A stretch of 64,000 bases of DNA from NCBI RefSeq assembly GCF_030272615.1, contig NC_081414.1, forward strand, positions 233,974,733 to 234,038,732, given 5' to 3'. The DNA is from Cryptomeria japonica (lineage: Eukaryota; Streptophyta; Pinopsida; Cupressales; Cupressaceae). Under the pieces are notes generated by a model, which saw only the letters and a program-made list of their open reading frames with translations, did no database searches and had not been told where the DNA came from. Position numbers and translations under genes: made by a program. The first letter of the stretch is position 1. The number at the start of each line of letters is the position of its first letter. Of the stretch, positions 1-13,619 are shown piece by piece.

Positions 1-1245
1 CACTATCGATAATCACATTGCAACACTTATTTTCACATTTGCATCTGGTGTGAAACAAACTTTGCCTCTGATCTAGGTCTTTCTCCTCATTCATCAGGGC
101 TCTCCTAATAACTAGGGCCTCTCCCCTTTCAGCATCATCTAAATGTTCAGACTGGGCTTCTTCGTCTGCATATGCCACCCGTGCATGGCCTTCGTTCCTT
201 ATGTTCATCCTTCCTTGGTGTTGCGGACATTCAAAGGCTTTATGCCCTTCTTCACCACACTGAAAACAAGTTCCTCTAAAACCACCTCTTCCGGATCCTT
301 GTCCAGATCTTCCTCTTCCTCTTCCACGTTGTTCACCATTGTTTTGGTCATGGGGCCGATAGAAATTTTCTTCCCTCTGATTTCGGCTAGTACCCACATC
401 TTCATTTTTCTCCATATCGTCATTTCAATCCCCAAAGGATCTGTCGCCTTGGGATTTCCCTTTTTGCTTGCCTTCAAATCTTTTATTCAATTTCTCCTCC
501 ACTTTCAATGCAAATTGGTATGCTTCTTCAATACTAGCCATTATGACCGGACTCAGCTCATCTTGAATACTTGGTCGTAACCCAGTAAGATAACAGGCGA
601 CTTTCTCCTTGTTGGCCTCTACATGGCCTATTCTTATAATGATTTTATAAAATTCTTTAGTATACTCTTTTACAGATTTGCTACCTTGCTTCAAACCTTG
701 TAGTTTCTTCAAGAGATCCAACTCATAGTCCATAGGGATGAATTGTTTCTTCAGTTTGTCAACCATGCGGGCCCATCTGGTGATTCTTCCCTTTCCTCTT
801 CGATTTTTGTCCAACTGTACCTCTTTCCACCAGATATTTGCATGACCTTTCATCTTTGTCTTAGCAATTTAACCCGATCTAGGTCCTCTATCTCCTCATA
901 TTCAAAATATTCTTCTAACTCATTAATCCAATCAATCAGCTCTTCTGGGTTCAGATTCCCAGAAAATTTTGAGACTTCAATTTTGGGTCTCTTCCCAATC
1001 TAAGAAATGACCCTCAACAAATGAGCCTAATCACAATCTATTGCTTCTTTTGACTCACTTGAGGATGAATCTTCAACCTCTCCTTCATCATCACTTTCTC
1101 CTCTCCTTGGATTAAACCCTCTTCTCAGTTCTTCTTGCAGTGAATCAATCTGTCTCTGGAGGGCTCTCAAACCCTCGTTTGCCAAAGCATTTATACCGCC
1201 AGCATTTATGCCACCATGCATCACTCTTGGAGGCATCTTGAACAT
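1..1245 (-). pseudogene. Ty3/gypsy-type gag (partial, frameshifted)
   Basis: Gag polyprotein gene of an LTR retrotransposon, read right to left and running off the window start. It begins near 1245 with a Met-Phe-Lys-Met-Pro-Pro start, followed by a charged, Gln/Glu-rich stretch. The retrotransposon gag core follows, with an IWWKE motif near 830 and a conserved KQF element near 740. A CCHC zinc knuckle (CX2CX4HX4C) lies at 227-268, preceded by an Arg/Gly-rich tract; such knuckles bind the element's RNA. The core is broken near 866: the upstream frame meets a stop, and the downstream part resumes one base out of phase. Another stop lies near 975-980. Protease and polymerase would lie beyond the window edge. 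Assignment to gypsy rests on gag type and the flanking primer-binding site; the lineage is not determined. Confidence 0.75.
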
Positions 1246-1315
1246 GAGCCCACAATCACAGATCCTAGTATGAACTGCCTCACGTTCGGCGATCTATTCA
1301 CACACTCAGGAACAA

Positions 1316-1330
1316 CCCGCTCTGATACAA
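1316..1330 (-). other. Primer-binding site of the gypsy-type element
   Basis: On the minus strand this reads TTGTATCAGAGCGGG. That is one or two changes from the usual plant initiator-Met tRNA primer site TGGTATCAGAGC. It lies 70-85 bp upstream of the gag start, in the expected order LTR, primer site, gag. Confidence 0.6.
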
Positions 1331-1332
1331 CT

Positions 1333-1729
1333 TGATGAGGGAACAACCTGAGAAACAGAAAAACAACAATTGGGAAATAAAAGAGAAATTTAATTATTAT
1401 TTGCAACCAACAAGCACTACATGCATTACAATTTCAGAAGATTAAAACCTCACAGGTTGCCACACATGCATCTTATAGATTGTGGAAAATACCCTTCCCA
1501 CAATACCATCTCCCAACTCTAAGCTCTCAAAAACTCAACTCCAAAAACTCAACTATTTTCCTCAAAGATGAGTCTTAAATAGACTTTCTTTCCTTAGGAG
1601 ATAAGATTACATTTGCAATAGAAACTTGGCGGATTAACTAGCGCTAGAACAAGAAACTACATAATTTCACTGAAGCCAAATTCGATAACTGGAAATTTTT
1701 TGAAAAATAAATGTCCAAATTTCGGCAGC
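1333..1729 (-). repeat. Probable 5' LTR of the gypsy-type element
   Basis: Non-coding segment directly upstream, in minus orientation, of the primer-binding site. It would start TGCCGAAATTTGG near 1729 and end in CA near 1333, giving about 400 bp. A TATA-like TTTAAGACTC lies near 1575. The second LTR is outside the window, so neither the ends nor a target duplication can be checked. Boundaries are inferred. Confidence 0.4.
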
Positions 1730-1806
1730 TATGGTAATATTATTTTTGGCTTTTCTATCATATACATAAGTTAGTATTGCAAACATTCTTCACCTTGTAG
1801 TGAACA

Positions 1807-3950
1807 TTTGGTATTAGAGCTAATAGTTTTGTTGAAAGGGAGATTCCTTTCTCTTTAAGTGTTGAAGATATTTTGTTACAATGGGAGCTTTTTTGTGTGA
1901 TATTTTTGCAAATTTTTGAAGAGGATTGTAAACCATGGCCTCTACTTCTTTCCATGAAAAATTCAATGGCTCTATCAACGAGATGTGAAAATTGAAGATG
2001 GAGGATCTCTTGGATGAGAGAGATCAGTGGTTGTTGGTCTCACAAGAAAAATGATATTAATAATGACTAATGAAGATTGGAAGAAGCTGGACAAGGAGTC
2101 ATGGAGAACCATTTAGTTATGTCTTAAATATCATATCATGTTGAATGTCTTCATAGGAGATTCCACATACAATTTTTGGAAGTGGATAGGTGATATTTAT
2201 CAAACTAAAAAATTTGATTCAATTATAGATCCTTTTGTTGGCAACAACAATGTAGGAAAACTAAGTCGAGGGGTGAATCAGTTTTCACCAAACTTAAACA
2301 AATTAACCTCAACTTAATATCTGATCAAGAACAACAATAGTAAAGATGAATACCACATCAACAACACACATAACACATAGATTTTTGACGTGGAAAAACC
2401 AGTTAAGGAAAAAATTGTGGTGGGAACCTACCCACAATGTGATGATACTTTCCAGTAGTATATGTAAATATTATAATGGGAAATGCACATGCATTCAAGC
2501 ACACTACCTAGAGCTCACTGCTCAAAAACAACAAAGGGCTACAAGAATAGCATCTCCAAATCCCTGATCACAGTTCCGATTAAGCACATTGTCTGCTCTG
2601 CAACACTCCTTTGCTCTTCAACACTCTTCTGAAAGATCAATTCACTTGTTCACACATTCAACACTCTAAAAGAACGTAGACACACAACTTACATGAATAT
2701 TATAGTTATTTATACAAATCATCAACCTTACTCTCAAGGTCGACTCAACTCATAAGACCTAATTACAAAATTACATCACACGATACATGAATCCATATGC
2801 GGACCAATAAAATGTTGGAAAGGACATAGCATGGACCCAAATCAAATCCTCGAACACACAACACCACCGAATATCTCGCCAAGATCATCTGCAACACACA
2901 AGAACCATCGGGTCGGCCAGAAAGGTCGTATAACACAAAGAATACCACCTGACCAATAAAATCTTCAATAACACGCACAACAAACAATGTGGACCAACAA
3001 TACACATAGAATGTGATCCAGAAACACCAACAAGCAATGTTAATTCCTCCACAACAACCGCAACAACTCAAATTACAAGAATCGTCATCATTTCTCTTAC
3101 GAAGCTCAAGAACACCAACTAACAAACTAAAAGACACACTTGCGAAGTTCCAAATCATGAACCACTCAAATTGAGGACACACATGAACGTCCCAAACACT
3201 CTCCAAAATCCGCACAACATAATGAATCAATTTTGGAGCAATACAAACCAGAAAACATAGCTCTACAATATAGAACCAACAAAAAAAACCAGTCACCACA
3301 CCAAATCACACAACTTGATCAAATCATCTTCCAGAACCCTGAAACTCATGTTGAAACAACTGAAGATACCAATCTCTGAATCATTAAATCCACATCAGCA
3401 TATCTGCAATATACCAACCAAGCCAACTCTCTACAAAACTGAAGCACAAGAACACAGGAATATGTTGACATCAAAGACAACAACACATTCCACCAACTCT
3501 AATATCCAACACCTTTAAATGCATTCAATATGGTTATAAGTCACCTTGTATCAATAGATTTTAAATTAGAAGATGAAGATAAGTGTATCTTGTTTCTTTT
3601 TTATTTGGCCAAATATTTAGAAAATCTAATTGTTGTCATTAGAAGTGGTAATGAAGAGCCAAACATGAACATCAAGATTTCAATAGTTCTTTTAAAAGAT
3701 ATTAGGATAAAGTCTATAAATTTTGGCTCCTAAGATGCCTTGCATGTGAAAGGTAGGTCCAAAGAGAAAGGGCCTAAAGGGGATAAAAAAAGAGTTATAA
3801 GTCTAAAGAATGCTCTAGAACCCCCAGAAAGAGCACAATGTTTGAATTGTAGTAAAAGAGATCATGTGAAGAAGTGTAAATTTTAAGGAAAAATAATTTT
3901 GATTCCTCCACAAAAAATCCCTTTGATGACAATTTTAATGCTTTGTTTAT
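1807..3950 (+). pseudogene. Copia gag fragment, split by a solo LTR
   Basis: Remains of the 5' end of a plus-strand Copia element. A primer-binding site, TTTGGTATTAGAGC, is at 1807-1820. A gag start at about 1935 reads MASTSFHEKFNG and continues through a KMEDLLDERDQW-type motif to 2235. The same frame resumes at 3512 with LNAFNMVISHLVSID and runs through the gag (UBN2-like) domain to a degraded zinc knuckle near 3836-3880 (CX2CX4HX3C, one residue short). Several stops and frame changes show it is dead. The 1276-bp insert at 2236-3511 has a perfect target duplication. Downstream the element is cut off by low-complexity pyrimidine sequence from about 3955. The left LTR is missing or was broken by the gypsy-type element ending near 1729. 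Confidence 0.75.
2236..3511 (-). mobile_element. Solo LTR, family A copy 1
   Basis: This 1276-bp unit begins TGTTGGC and ends ATCCAACA in plus orientation. It is flanked on both sides by CCTTT (2231-2235 and 3512-3516), a perfect 5-bp target duplication. Removing it and one CCTTT restores the Copia gag frame. Its sequence matches units at 15521-16858 (opposite strand) and 47733-48923. Shared blocks include a run near the end containing GGGGTGAATCAG, the ACGTGGAAAA segment near 2389, and a block near 2487-2525. TATA-like TTGTATAAATAA near 2706-2718 (minus strand) gives the transcription sense as minus. It is non-coding, and a 178-residue frame in it is fortuitous. Confidence 0.85.
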
Positions 3951-3954
3951 TTCA

Positions 3955-4740
<786 letters not shown>

Positions 4741-4744
4741 TTCT

Positions 4745-5232
4745 ACCCATCCATATAGATAGAGAGGTGAAAGACCTAGAGAGGGAGAGAGAGATGACAA
4801 ACCTAGATGAGGAGAGAGGGTTATGATAGAATAGGAGAGAGATGATGACCTAGAGAGGGGAGGGGGAGATAAAAGGATAGAGAAGAACAAAGAGAAAGAG
4901 AGGGATAAGGAGGGAAGGATGGACAGGTTGATAGGGAGTGAGTGAGAGACCTAGAGAGGCAAGAATTAGAGAGGTGAGGAAAAAAGAGAGAAATGAGAGA
5001 AATAAGTTCAAAAAGAGAGAGGGGTAAGGAGGCAAGGAGATAGGTGGAGAGAGAGAGAGAGAGAGAGAGAGGGAAGGTACATATAGTTGAGAGACCTAGA
5101 GCCTAGGGAGAGAGGTATGAGAGACCTAGGGGAGAGATAGAGGTGAGAGAGATAGAGGAGAGAGAGGTGGGTAACAATACAAGGAGGGAGAAGTAGAGAG
5201 GTAAAGAAAGAGGGATGATGAGACATAGGGAT

Positions 5233-5277
<45 letters not shown>

Positions 5278-5725
5278 GTGGAGAGGTATTGATTGATAAA
5301 ATGGAGAGAGCATGGAGAGAAAAAATAAGAGAGGCAGAGGGAAGAGAGAGGGAGGCAAGGATAGATAGGGGGTATTTAGAGAAGGTGAGGTAGAGAGGGA
5401 GAGAGGGTGGGAGAGACTTAGAGAGGGGAGAGAGGTGAGATATATATCTATAGTTTTGGGGAGATAAATAGGTGAGGGGAGAGAGAGAAGAGAAGGAGAG
5501 AGTCCATAAAAGGAGAGGGGTAAGGTGTGATGGAGAGAGAAATGGAGACGAAGGGAGAGAACTATATAGGGGACAAATAGAGAGGTGATATACCTAAGGA
5601 TGAGAGAGAGAGAGAGAGAGAGAGAGTGGTGAGATATATAAAGTAAAATATAGAGAGGTGGGTAATGAGACATAAATGGAGATGTAGAGAGGTAGAGAGG
5701 TCTAGGAAGGGAGAAGCCTAGAGAG

Positions 5726-5761
<36 letters not shown>

Positions 5762-6345
5762 ATAAGAGGAGAGATAATAAGAGAGAGTGGGGGAGAGAGA
5801 GGTAAAGAAATAGAGAGGGTAAAGATATAGAGGTGAGATACCTAGAGCCTGGGGAGAGAGGCGTGAGAGACGTAGGAGAAATATAGAGGTGAGAGAGATA
5901 GAGGGGGAGAGAGAGGTGGGTAATGAGATAGGGAGGGAGAGGTAGAGAGGTATATATGGATGGAAGGAGACCTAGGGATGGAGAGAGAGGGTGGAAGGGA
6001 GACATAGTGATCGGGAGAATGGAGAGAGAGGGGAGAGAAACAACGGATGGAGAGAGAAGAAAAGAGCGAGGGAGTAAGGGATAGAGATGGAGGAAAGGAG
6101 GGAAGGTGAGGTATAGAGGGATAGAGGGTGGGAGAAACCTAGAGAAATAGAGGTAGGAAGAGAGTGAGGAGGAGGTGTGTAAAGAAAGAGAGGAGAAATA
6201 TAGTATAGAGAGTGAAGGGTAAGAGAGAGAGGAGAGAGTGAGATAGAGAGGTAGAAAGGGGACAGAAGAAGAGTGATAGAGAGAGATCTACAAGTCTAGA
6301 GTTTGGGGGAGATAAAGAGAGTGAGATAGAGGGAGTGAAATAATG
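4745..6345 (+). repeat. Polypurine (GA-rich) degenerate minisatellite
   Basis: About 1.6 kb of GAGAG-rich sequence with repeated variants of GACCTAGAGAGGGGAGAGAG and GAGATAGAGGTGAGAG, the reverse complement of the motifs at 3955-4740. Pure GA runs occur near 5048-5070, 5228-5268, 5604-5625 and 5728-5758, and a G run near 5269-5278. It contains no genes; the long minus-strand frames are Ser/Leu/Pro translations of the repeat. Confidence 0.9.
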
Positions 6346-6512
6346 TTGATAAGAGTATGTTGATTACTAAAATTTAAGTAAGTATGAAAATTTAAATGAT
6401 TTTCTAAAACCTATAATCTATATTATAACTCCTAGAGATCTAAAACCACTCTCAAACATCCTGCCAATATATGACTTATACTTAAATGTTATATTTCATT
6501 TATATATTCTTG

Positions 6513-6513
<1 letters not shown>

Positions 6514-6570
<57 letters not shown>
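6514..6570 (+). repeat. (GT)n(GA)n compound microsatellite
   Basis: GT repeats at about 6514-6542 run directly into GA repeats at 6543-6570. Confidence 0.95.
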
Positions 6571-6573
<3 letters not shown>

Positions 6574-6593
6574 GATTTAATATAATGCAAAAT

Positions 6594-6689
6594 ATTTGGC
6601 TAGCGCCAAATTTGGCACTTACCAAATGGAAATATACTTTCAAAAGTGCATTTCCATTTGGCTAGCACCAAATTTGGCGCTCGGCAAAT
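6594..6689. repeat. 96-bp foldback (40-bp inverted repeat)
   Basis: Arms at 6594-6633 and 6650-6689 match as reverse complements at 34 of 40 positions by direct comparison, including a perfect 12-bp inner stem (6622-6633 with 6650-6661). The loop is 16 bp. The arms contain the palindrome CCAAATTTGG. Smaller TTTGGC/GCCAAA inverted repeats follow at 6691-6709 and near 6714-6730. It could be a hairpin RNA source or a small foldback element; no flanking duplication was identified. Confidence 0.75.
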
Positions 6690-6869
6690 TGGTTTGGCAT
6701 GACCAAACCTTAGGCTTGGCATGCCAAACCTATTTGGCACATAAAAAATATGTCGAGCGCCCTATGTGTCACGTGCCAAATGGCTTCACTTGGGCAAAAA
6801 TAAAAGTTGGCATCTTTTTGGTACCCCATCTTGGTGCACATACCCAGTGTTTGAAGAAAAACCTTTAAT

Positions 6870-9800
6870 ACACTCACTTCTACCAAGGTTTTTAAATAGA
6901 AAAAGGGTATTGATAATTCAGGACAATAAACTTACCTCTTCCATGTGTGTATCCCAACATGGAAGGGAATAACTATCTCCACACATTTTCTCTTTATCGT
7001 GTGTGTGTGTCCACATGTAAAACTACCTTGCTTCATCTCTTCCAAGCATTAGAATTTGAAATAAAAATAGTTTTATTCATGGCATGTATTCTTCTTCACT
7101 AAATAAAGACAAGATCATTTAAAATAAACTTCCTCTCACTTGATTCCTCCGTTAAAGATTGGTTCTACTCTTGGCCATCATGAAAGACTGCAACATCTTA
7201 TGAAAAAACTAAAAATATTGAAAATTGTAAGGAGGTTGACTTAGTCAAAGAAACTAAAACTTTCTATCAATAATAATATTTTGTCTAAGGCATACAATGT
7301 GGGTTTTGACACTTTCCAAGGCTTTTAGACACTTGAAAAGACAAACTCTTCAAATCAAATATGTCACTTAAGATCTAATTATGTGCAAGATACTCATTGA
7401 CTTAACCTTATGGAAAGCCTCAAAAATTAAATCCTAAGACAAAATAAATTGAATCTTGAATAACATGAATTGTCTTCTTAAAGGCTATTTTGTACCAGGG
7501 AAAATAGACCAACAAGTAGATCCTAGAATATTTGTCTTCATTGATGGTAGTTCTTGGAACCGGCAAAAATTCTGATTAGACATATAACTTGATCAAATTT
7601 CATCCAATTTTCTCTAGATTTTGACTAGGAATATCCATTTGGGCACTTTAAAGGTAGAGGACTCAAAAGAACCATTCATAGTAAAAAATTACATATTTGA
7701 ATTTGAGGTAAATGGCTAAGGGATAGGATAAGGTAAAAGCATAGAAAAAGTACAATTGATCCAAATACCCATAGAATATCTCTCAAATCAATTATCAACA
7801 ATGGGAAAACAAGGGTGGCACATAGCTTGAGCAATGTCGTCACTTTATATGTTTTTTAAAAATGGTTAAAGGGCTATCTTCAAAGAAATTTCCCTACCTA
7901 GATATATTCCCTAGCAATTAAATAATAGGAACTTTACAAATGATTAATTTTTGGCTCATTGAAAATGAGAATAAGTTTTACCATGTTTTCAAATGTTTAG
8001 GCATTGTTTATCTAGCTTCTAGCTCTAGTATCCTATAGAATAATACACAATACTATAAGAAATATTTTTCCTATCTCCCATCCCAACGTCATACTTTCAA
8101 ATGAAAATCCATTGATTATAGGGATTTTTTTATATTATAGGGAATCTCATTTGTATTTCCAACATGTTAATCCATGCTTTAGCTATATGCTATTTAAAAA
8201 AAAATTTAAAATGTCTTATTGGATCACCAATTCACTTTTGTTGGCAAGTAGACTCCAAATTTTCTCATGCCATGCAACATGTTGGATAAGGTCCTACATG
8301 ATTTCCTCTCATTTAATTTAAACCATAATAAATCATTTCACAATGTTGTCTAAGATATTTGTTGTTTGTAGAAAGATTCTAGTGGGTTGGGTCTTATTAA
8401 AGTCAACGGATAACCTATATTTCTTTGTATGCTAAACAAATTGCTAGAGAGTGTGATAACAATACATCCCAAAAAAATTGCTAACAAATTTTATCAATTG
8501 TAGCTCATCATATGACCATTTAGCCTAAATGGCCTTTGATTTCACTTTCTTTCTATTGCTCCAGTGCCCAAGAAAACCAATGGTACTTTCATTATCAAAA
8601 GTAAGTGAAAATCCTAAGAAAATATCATTTCTTGGTTGCTCTAGAGTGGAGATGGATTCCATAATGGGTTATCCTTCAACAAACATTCTATATGGTGGTC
8701 ATGCAACCTCTTGTTTCCAGGAAAATATCTCACAACTCCTACCTAGATTCATTCCCTTTTTTTTCAAAAGGGGAATTAGGCATCTCCAAAATATTATTTA
8801 TAAGGCCAACTCCACATGGATTACTTGATCTCGAGATAGGGTGAAGTTCAACTTAATCTAGTATGGTCATTAGACCTTCTAAACAAAACTAATGTAGTCC
8901 CTTATTAGAATATGCACAAAAATTTTGTGTAATCTCTCAATCCTTGGTGAAAGGACTAGAAATAGTATATCATCACACTTACATAGCTAAATCTAAGGAA
9001 ATACTACAAGTGGCTCCCGTTGCACCTATTAATGATTCAAAATTTAAATGATAAATGGCCTCTATAATCCCATGGTTTCATATAGACCAAGATATTTCAA
9101 AGAAAATGGAACTCTATTGTGGAGCCTAAAATTGTTCAATTTGGCTAATCTATACTTTACCATTGGCTACAAATTAGCAATTGTTTTATGCATCTTAGCA
9201 TTAAAATTCCAAGAAGTCCTTTTGGGGAATGTTAAACCACTCTCCACCTTTTTCTAGTATTATGTTCATGCAAAAAATGTCTAGTACTAGATACATAACT
9301 TTTTTGAACCTTTGACCCCTGAATTGTTTGCTTAACACAATTCCATCCTAGGGAATGGAGCCAAATTTTTTGTTAAGTTTTCTAGATTGTGGTATACTTT
9401 CTAACTAGAGATTCTTTTTGCATTTGGAAATATTAAAAATGTGTTATTTTTGTAAATTCTACTATGGATATTTATTTTTCTATTTAGCTCAAATCATTGG
9501 TGATCTCTAATGTGTTCATGAAAATATTGCTCAATCCAACAAGGTTTCTCTAGAGCTTCAACATCTCCAAACTTTGTTGGGCCACACAAGAAAATCCACT
9601 TGCACAATGGCCAAGGTACCACCTTCAACATCTTCTCATACTAGATCCCCTCACCAAGACTAGAGGTAGAGCCACTCAAATTCATCACAACATGATTATA
9701 ATTACCATTAGAGAGCCATCACTTTATCTTTGCCTCAACCTTCTATTTGCCATAGTGGGTTGTCTCCACCTCCACACCATTTATCGACATCTTCTCAACA

Positions 9801-10014
9801 ACATAGGTGAGCTCTTCTTAATCAAGGAAAATTAACTTAACTATCTCTTACTATTTATTTACCTAGATATATTCATAATTGTATGCTAGAAAGAGTGGAA
9901 CCTGCAAAACGAAGGTGAGCACATCAAGCATACCAATGAGACATTATATTAGAGGATTCAATAAGAAAAAAAATATGTTAATCAATCAAAACTCTAAAAG
10001 AGTCTCATTGTTCT
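6870..10014. other. No recognised gene
   Basis: AT-rich sequence with only short frames. The 99-residue frame at 8529-8828 and the surrounding 7480-9050 region have a faint protein-like look, but I could not place them in a family. They may be a decayed retroelement. Confidence 0.4.
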
Positions 10015-11385
10015 CTATCTCCAAGGATCCTTCAAATCAAGGTGGCTCTCAGCTTGGAAGAGCACTTGATCTCTAGGATGACTACCCAAAGAATGAGGGA
10101 TAGTTTGATAAAAGACCTAAATGTTATGCAACTAAGATCTTAGTGAATGATTTTGATATGAAACTAGATAATGATATGTTGCAAGGATAATGATATTGAT
10201 ATGAAGCTAAATTAGCATGAAAATGAGATTAAGATGATATTAAGCTAGCATGGAAATGAAACCAACATGATATATTACTAACATGGTATGCAAAACATGA
10301 ATTATTTTAAGATTATTATTGCTACTAAATGATCTAATTACTATTATCAAAGAGAGGCCAAAATGCTTGATGAAATGAGACTATAACTTAGATGCATGAA
10401 GACTTGGATCTTCATGATGAAGGAAAGCAAGCCTATCTATAGAAGAAATGGGCAATTGGAGGGTTAAGATTGAGTAATCTTAACGAGGGTTAGGATTGAA
10501 TGGTCTTCAATCCTTGTGAGATTTTCAACCCAATCCTAGGTTGACAAGTGTCACCATGAGGAGGCTTGAGAGGAGATGTAAGAGGCATTAAATGCCTGAG
10601 AAGACATGGTGGTTACCCTAGGAGGTAAGGTTAGGGTTGAGTTATTGGATAATCCTTTTGTCCAAAGGATAAACTCTTGTGCAAGAGTTAATGGATAACC
10701 ATGGTCAAAGAAATGAATGCTTGAAGAGACCCATGGGTTAGATAAGGGTTAAGTTAGAGAGAAAGTCTCTAACCAAGGGTTGAGGTTGAGTTAACCATTA
10801 ATGGTTATTGAAGACTTTGGAGGTTAACTTGTTGGAGACACAAACCCTTTAATGGTTAATGAAGACTTTGAGGGTTTGAGAAGTGACATGTTTTTTTTTA
10901 GGAATGTGACAATGTTTAGGATAGGATTAAATTTTATTAAGTGGGATTTAGGAGGTTCTAGAAGAATGGTTAGGATGCAAGTGGGAAATGTAGGAGAATG
11001 CAATTGGGAGAAAATAGGATTTTAATTAAAATAAAATGTTTTATTTCAACTAAAAATGGATGCAACTTGCATTTGTAGGAAAATGCAAGTGAGGGTGGGG
11101 AGGGGTGGCGGAGGGGGCGGAGGGGGGTTATAAATAAATATTGATTTATTTATTTGCAAGAAAGGATTTAATTAAATGTGGAAAGAGGATTTAATCAAAT
11201 AAATCGAATTTATTCAATTAATAGAAAAAGGGGGAATTAATCAAATGTTGAATTTGATTAATGGTTGGATAGAAGAAAAGGGGATATTAATTAAACCTCA
11301 ATTTAATTAATAGGTGGATAAATGATAATTAAACAAATAAAATTCATTTAATTAAGTGTGCATATTCAGGTGTCTACATAATCAA
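10015..11385 (+). repeat. LTR-like repeat, family B copy 1
   Basis: Non-coding repeat whose reverse complement recurs at 25820-26640. Shared blocks include a CTCCAAGG segment, a TTGACAAGTGTCA block (10540 here), repeated AATGGTTATTGAAGACTTTG-like phrases, and an AT-rich end with a GCAACTTGCATTT...AAAATGCAAGT palindromic stretch (11050-11090). The right end, at about 11385, reads GTGTCTACA, a plausible LTR terminus. The left boundary and any target duplication were not found. Confidence 0.4.
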
Positions 11386-13205
11386 ACACAAGATGTTCTT
11401 GGAAAGAATGAGATGGTTGCTAATAATGGGTGGGAATATGTGGACAATGACAAAGACTTGTTAGGTGGTGAGTACCTAATGAACATGACCTCGTCCTTAT
11501 ACCGATGTGACTCTTATAGATAAATGCTAAATATTTTTTATTTGTTTATATTAATTTGATAATTATAATTACTTATTTTATAGAATCGTAAACTTCTAAT
11601 TCAACCATTTTATTTTTTTAATGTAATTTTAAACTAATAATTTTTAAATATATATATATAATTTTTAACACATTTATTTTAATATAATATATTCATAAAA
11701 AGTATTGTAATTATTATATTATAAATATGGCAGCTAATAGCCAAAGCATATTCTAATTCTTAAGATGTCTTTGCTAATAATAGCAAGATAGTATATTTAA
11801 ATTATTTCTCATATGTCATGAATAACCTCATGAGTACGTCATGAAATGCAAGGCAAAAGGAATATGGTTGAGACTGGTGTCATTTATGTCAAGGAATTCA
11901 TCTTCCACATCATTTCACTTCAATTAGGAATAAATTTGACGTTTAACCTTATCTCTCGCCCAAAATTTTGTGATGGTTGTGCAAACTAATTTGTCATTTA
12001 AATGACAATGCATATTTGAATTAAGAAAGAAATGTAAAAAGAAATAAATATTATATACAGCTATCAAATTTTATTTTTTATTTTCAATTTATATTCAATC
12101 TTATCATCAATGTTTAATTAAATTTACATTTTGATATTTCAAAAAAGTCTGCATTCCTAATTAAATAATGATAAATATGTATACAAAATTAATTTTTTAA
12201 ATTCGATTAAATATTTTATTTTCTTTTTATTATTTTAGTATAGATTTTAAATTTGAATGTTGAATATTTTATAATATTTTAACAGATTGTGTCGTATTAT
12301 TCAATCTTAATATTCTATTTTTAAACAATTTAACATATTTTTGCCAACTACATAGTTTGAACAAGCTAAAAAAAATCATACAACATACTCTATTATAATA
12401 ATAATATATTATTTTTTAACCCTTAATATACCTTTTCTTCAACATTAAAAATAAAATTAAAATCTATTTAGAAAATTTCCAAAAAGAAAAAACAAACTCT
12501 CATTGTTTACAATTTGTGATTTTACAGAAAACATGACAACTATTATATGTTATTGATTTCATATATTCTTGTGACACAAGTTATTCCAACTCCAACCAGC
12601 TAGCATGCCAAAAAATCATGACTATTATTATTATTATTATTAATAGCATGCAAGAATGTTACATCAAAAGATAAACAAATCCAGCAAACCTTTTACAGCT
12701 GCTCTATAGTAGAATAATAATAATAATTGATGTTATGTCATATGAAATTATTTACATCCTTGTCTTTATGAAAACGAGGTCATTCTCATGATGTAAACCT
12801 GCTATAATATGTTTGACAGCTTTCATTTCCAATTGGACATTTTCACCATACTTTTATTTTAGCTGTTGTTTATGTAACATACATATATTCATCTACCATT
12901 GAATCTTATTCACAAGATTTGTAAGGATTCCTAACTTTACAACCAAGTTGCAGATATTTTATTTAATGTATGTAGCTTTTGACCTTTAACAACATGCATG
13001 CTTTCAATCCTCCTCGCTTGCATTGATATCACCAATTTTGTGGTTCTCATCAAAGTTCAAAGCCCATCAAGTTTGAATAAAGTTGAGATGCTAATGAGTT
13101 CAATTTTTTTTATTTTGTTTTTTTTCAGATTACATAGCATTAATTTAAACATTAATTTATTGAAATAATGGTGCTCACCTTCTTTCTGTTGAAGGAACGT
13201 TATGC
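11386..13205. other. AT-rich non-coding stretch
   Basis: I see no gene, RNA or element ends. A short (TTA)n run lies near 12621-12645. Confidence 0.5.
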
Positions 13206-13588
13206 GGACACGGAGGAGGAAGGAGGACAAGTAGGAGGCTAGGGACCTTTACAAGTTCCTGTCCAATGAATGGAACAGTGCCATGGATGCCACTGGGGTG
13301 GGCAAGGACATGGAGGAGGAAGGAGGACAAGCAGGAGGCTAGGGACCTTTACAAGTTCCTGTCCAATGAATGGAACAGTGCCACCACTGGGGTGGGCAAG
13401 GACATGGAGGAGGAAGGAGGACAAGCAGGAGGCTAGGGACCTTTACAAATTCCTGTCCAATGAATGGAACAGTGCCACCACTGGGGTGGGCAAGGACATG
13501 GAGGAGGAAGGAGGACAAGCAGGAGGCTAGGGACCTTTACAAGTTCCTGTCCAATGAATGGAACAGTGCCACCACTGGGGTGGGCAAG
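13206..13588. repeat. 94-bp minisatellite, four copies
   Basis: Four near-identical units start at 13206, 13306, 13400 and 13494. The first is 100 bp because of a 6-bp insertion near 13284; the others are 94 bp. Each unit carries a purine-rich GGAGGAGGAAGGAGGACAAG block, a CTAGGGACC block, and an end with CACTGGGGTGGGCAAGG. Because 94 is not a multiple of three, each copy shifts frame, yet several frames stay open. The predicted frames here (13239-13684, both strands) are by-products. Confidence 0.95.
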
Positions 13589-13619
13589 GCACCCCTGTGG
13601 TTTGCTGATTTCTAAAGAC

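Noticed and set aside
2763-3299. A 178-residue minus-strand frame, Cys/Val/Phe-rich, resembling a membrane protein
   Set aside because: It lies wholly inside a solo LTR with exact target duplications, and the homologous LTR copies do not keep the frame.
5008-6005. Long minus-strand frames (221 and 95 residues)
   Set aside because: They are Leu/Ser/Pro translations of the GA-rich repeat and have no gene features.
7480-8830. Possible LINE ORF1 or RT relic
   Set aside because: No diagnostic motif (zinc knuckle, catalytic block) could be read in any frame.
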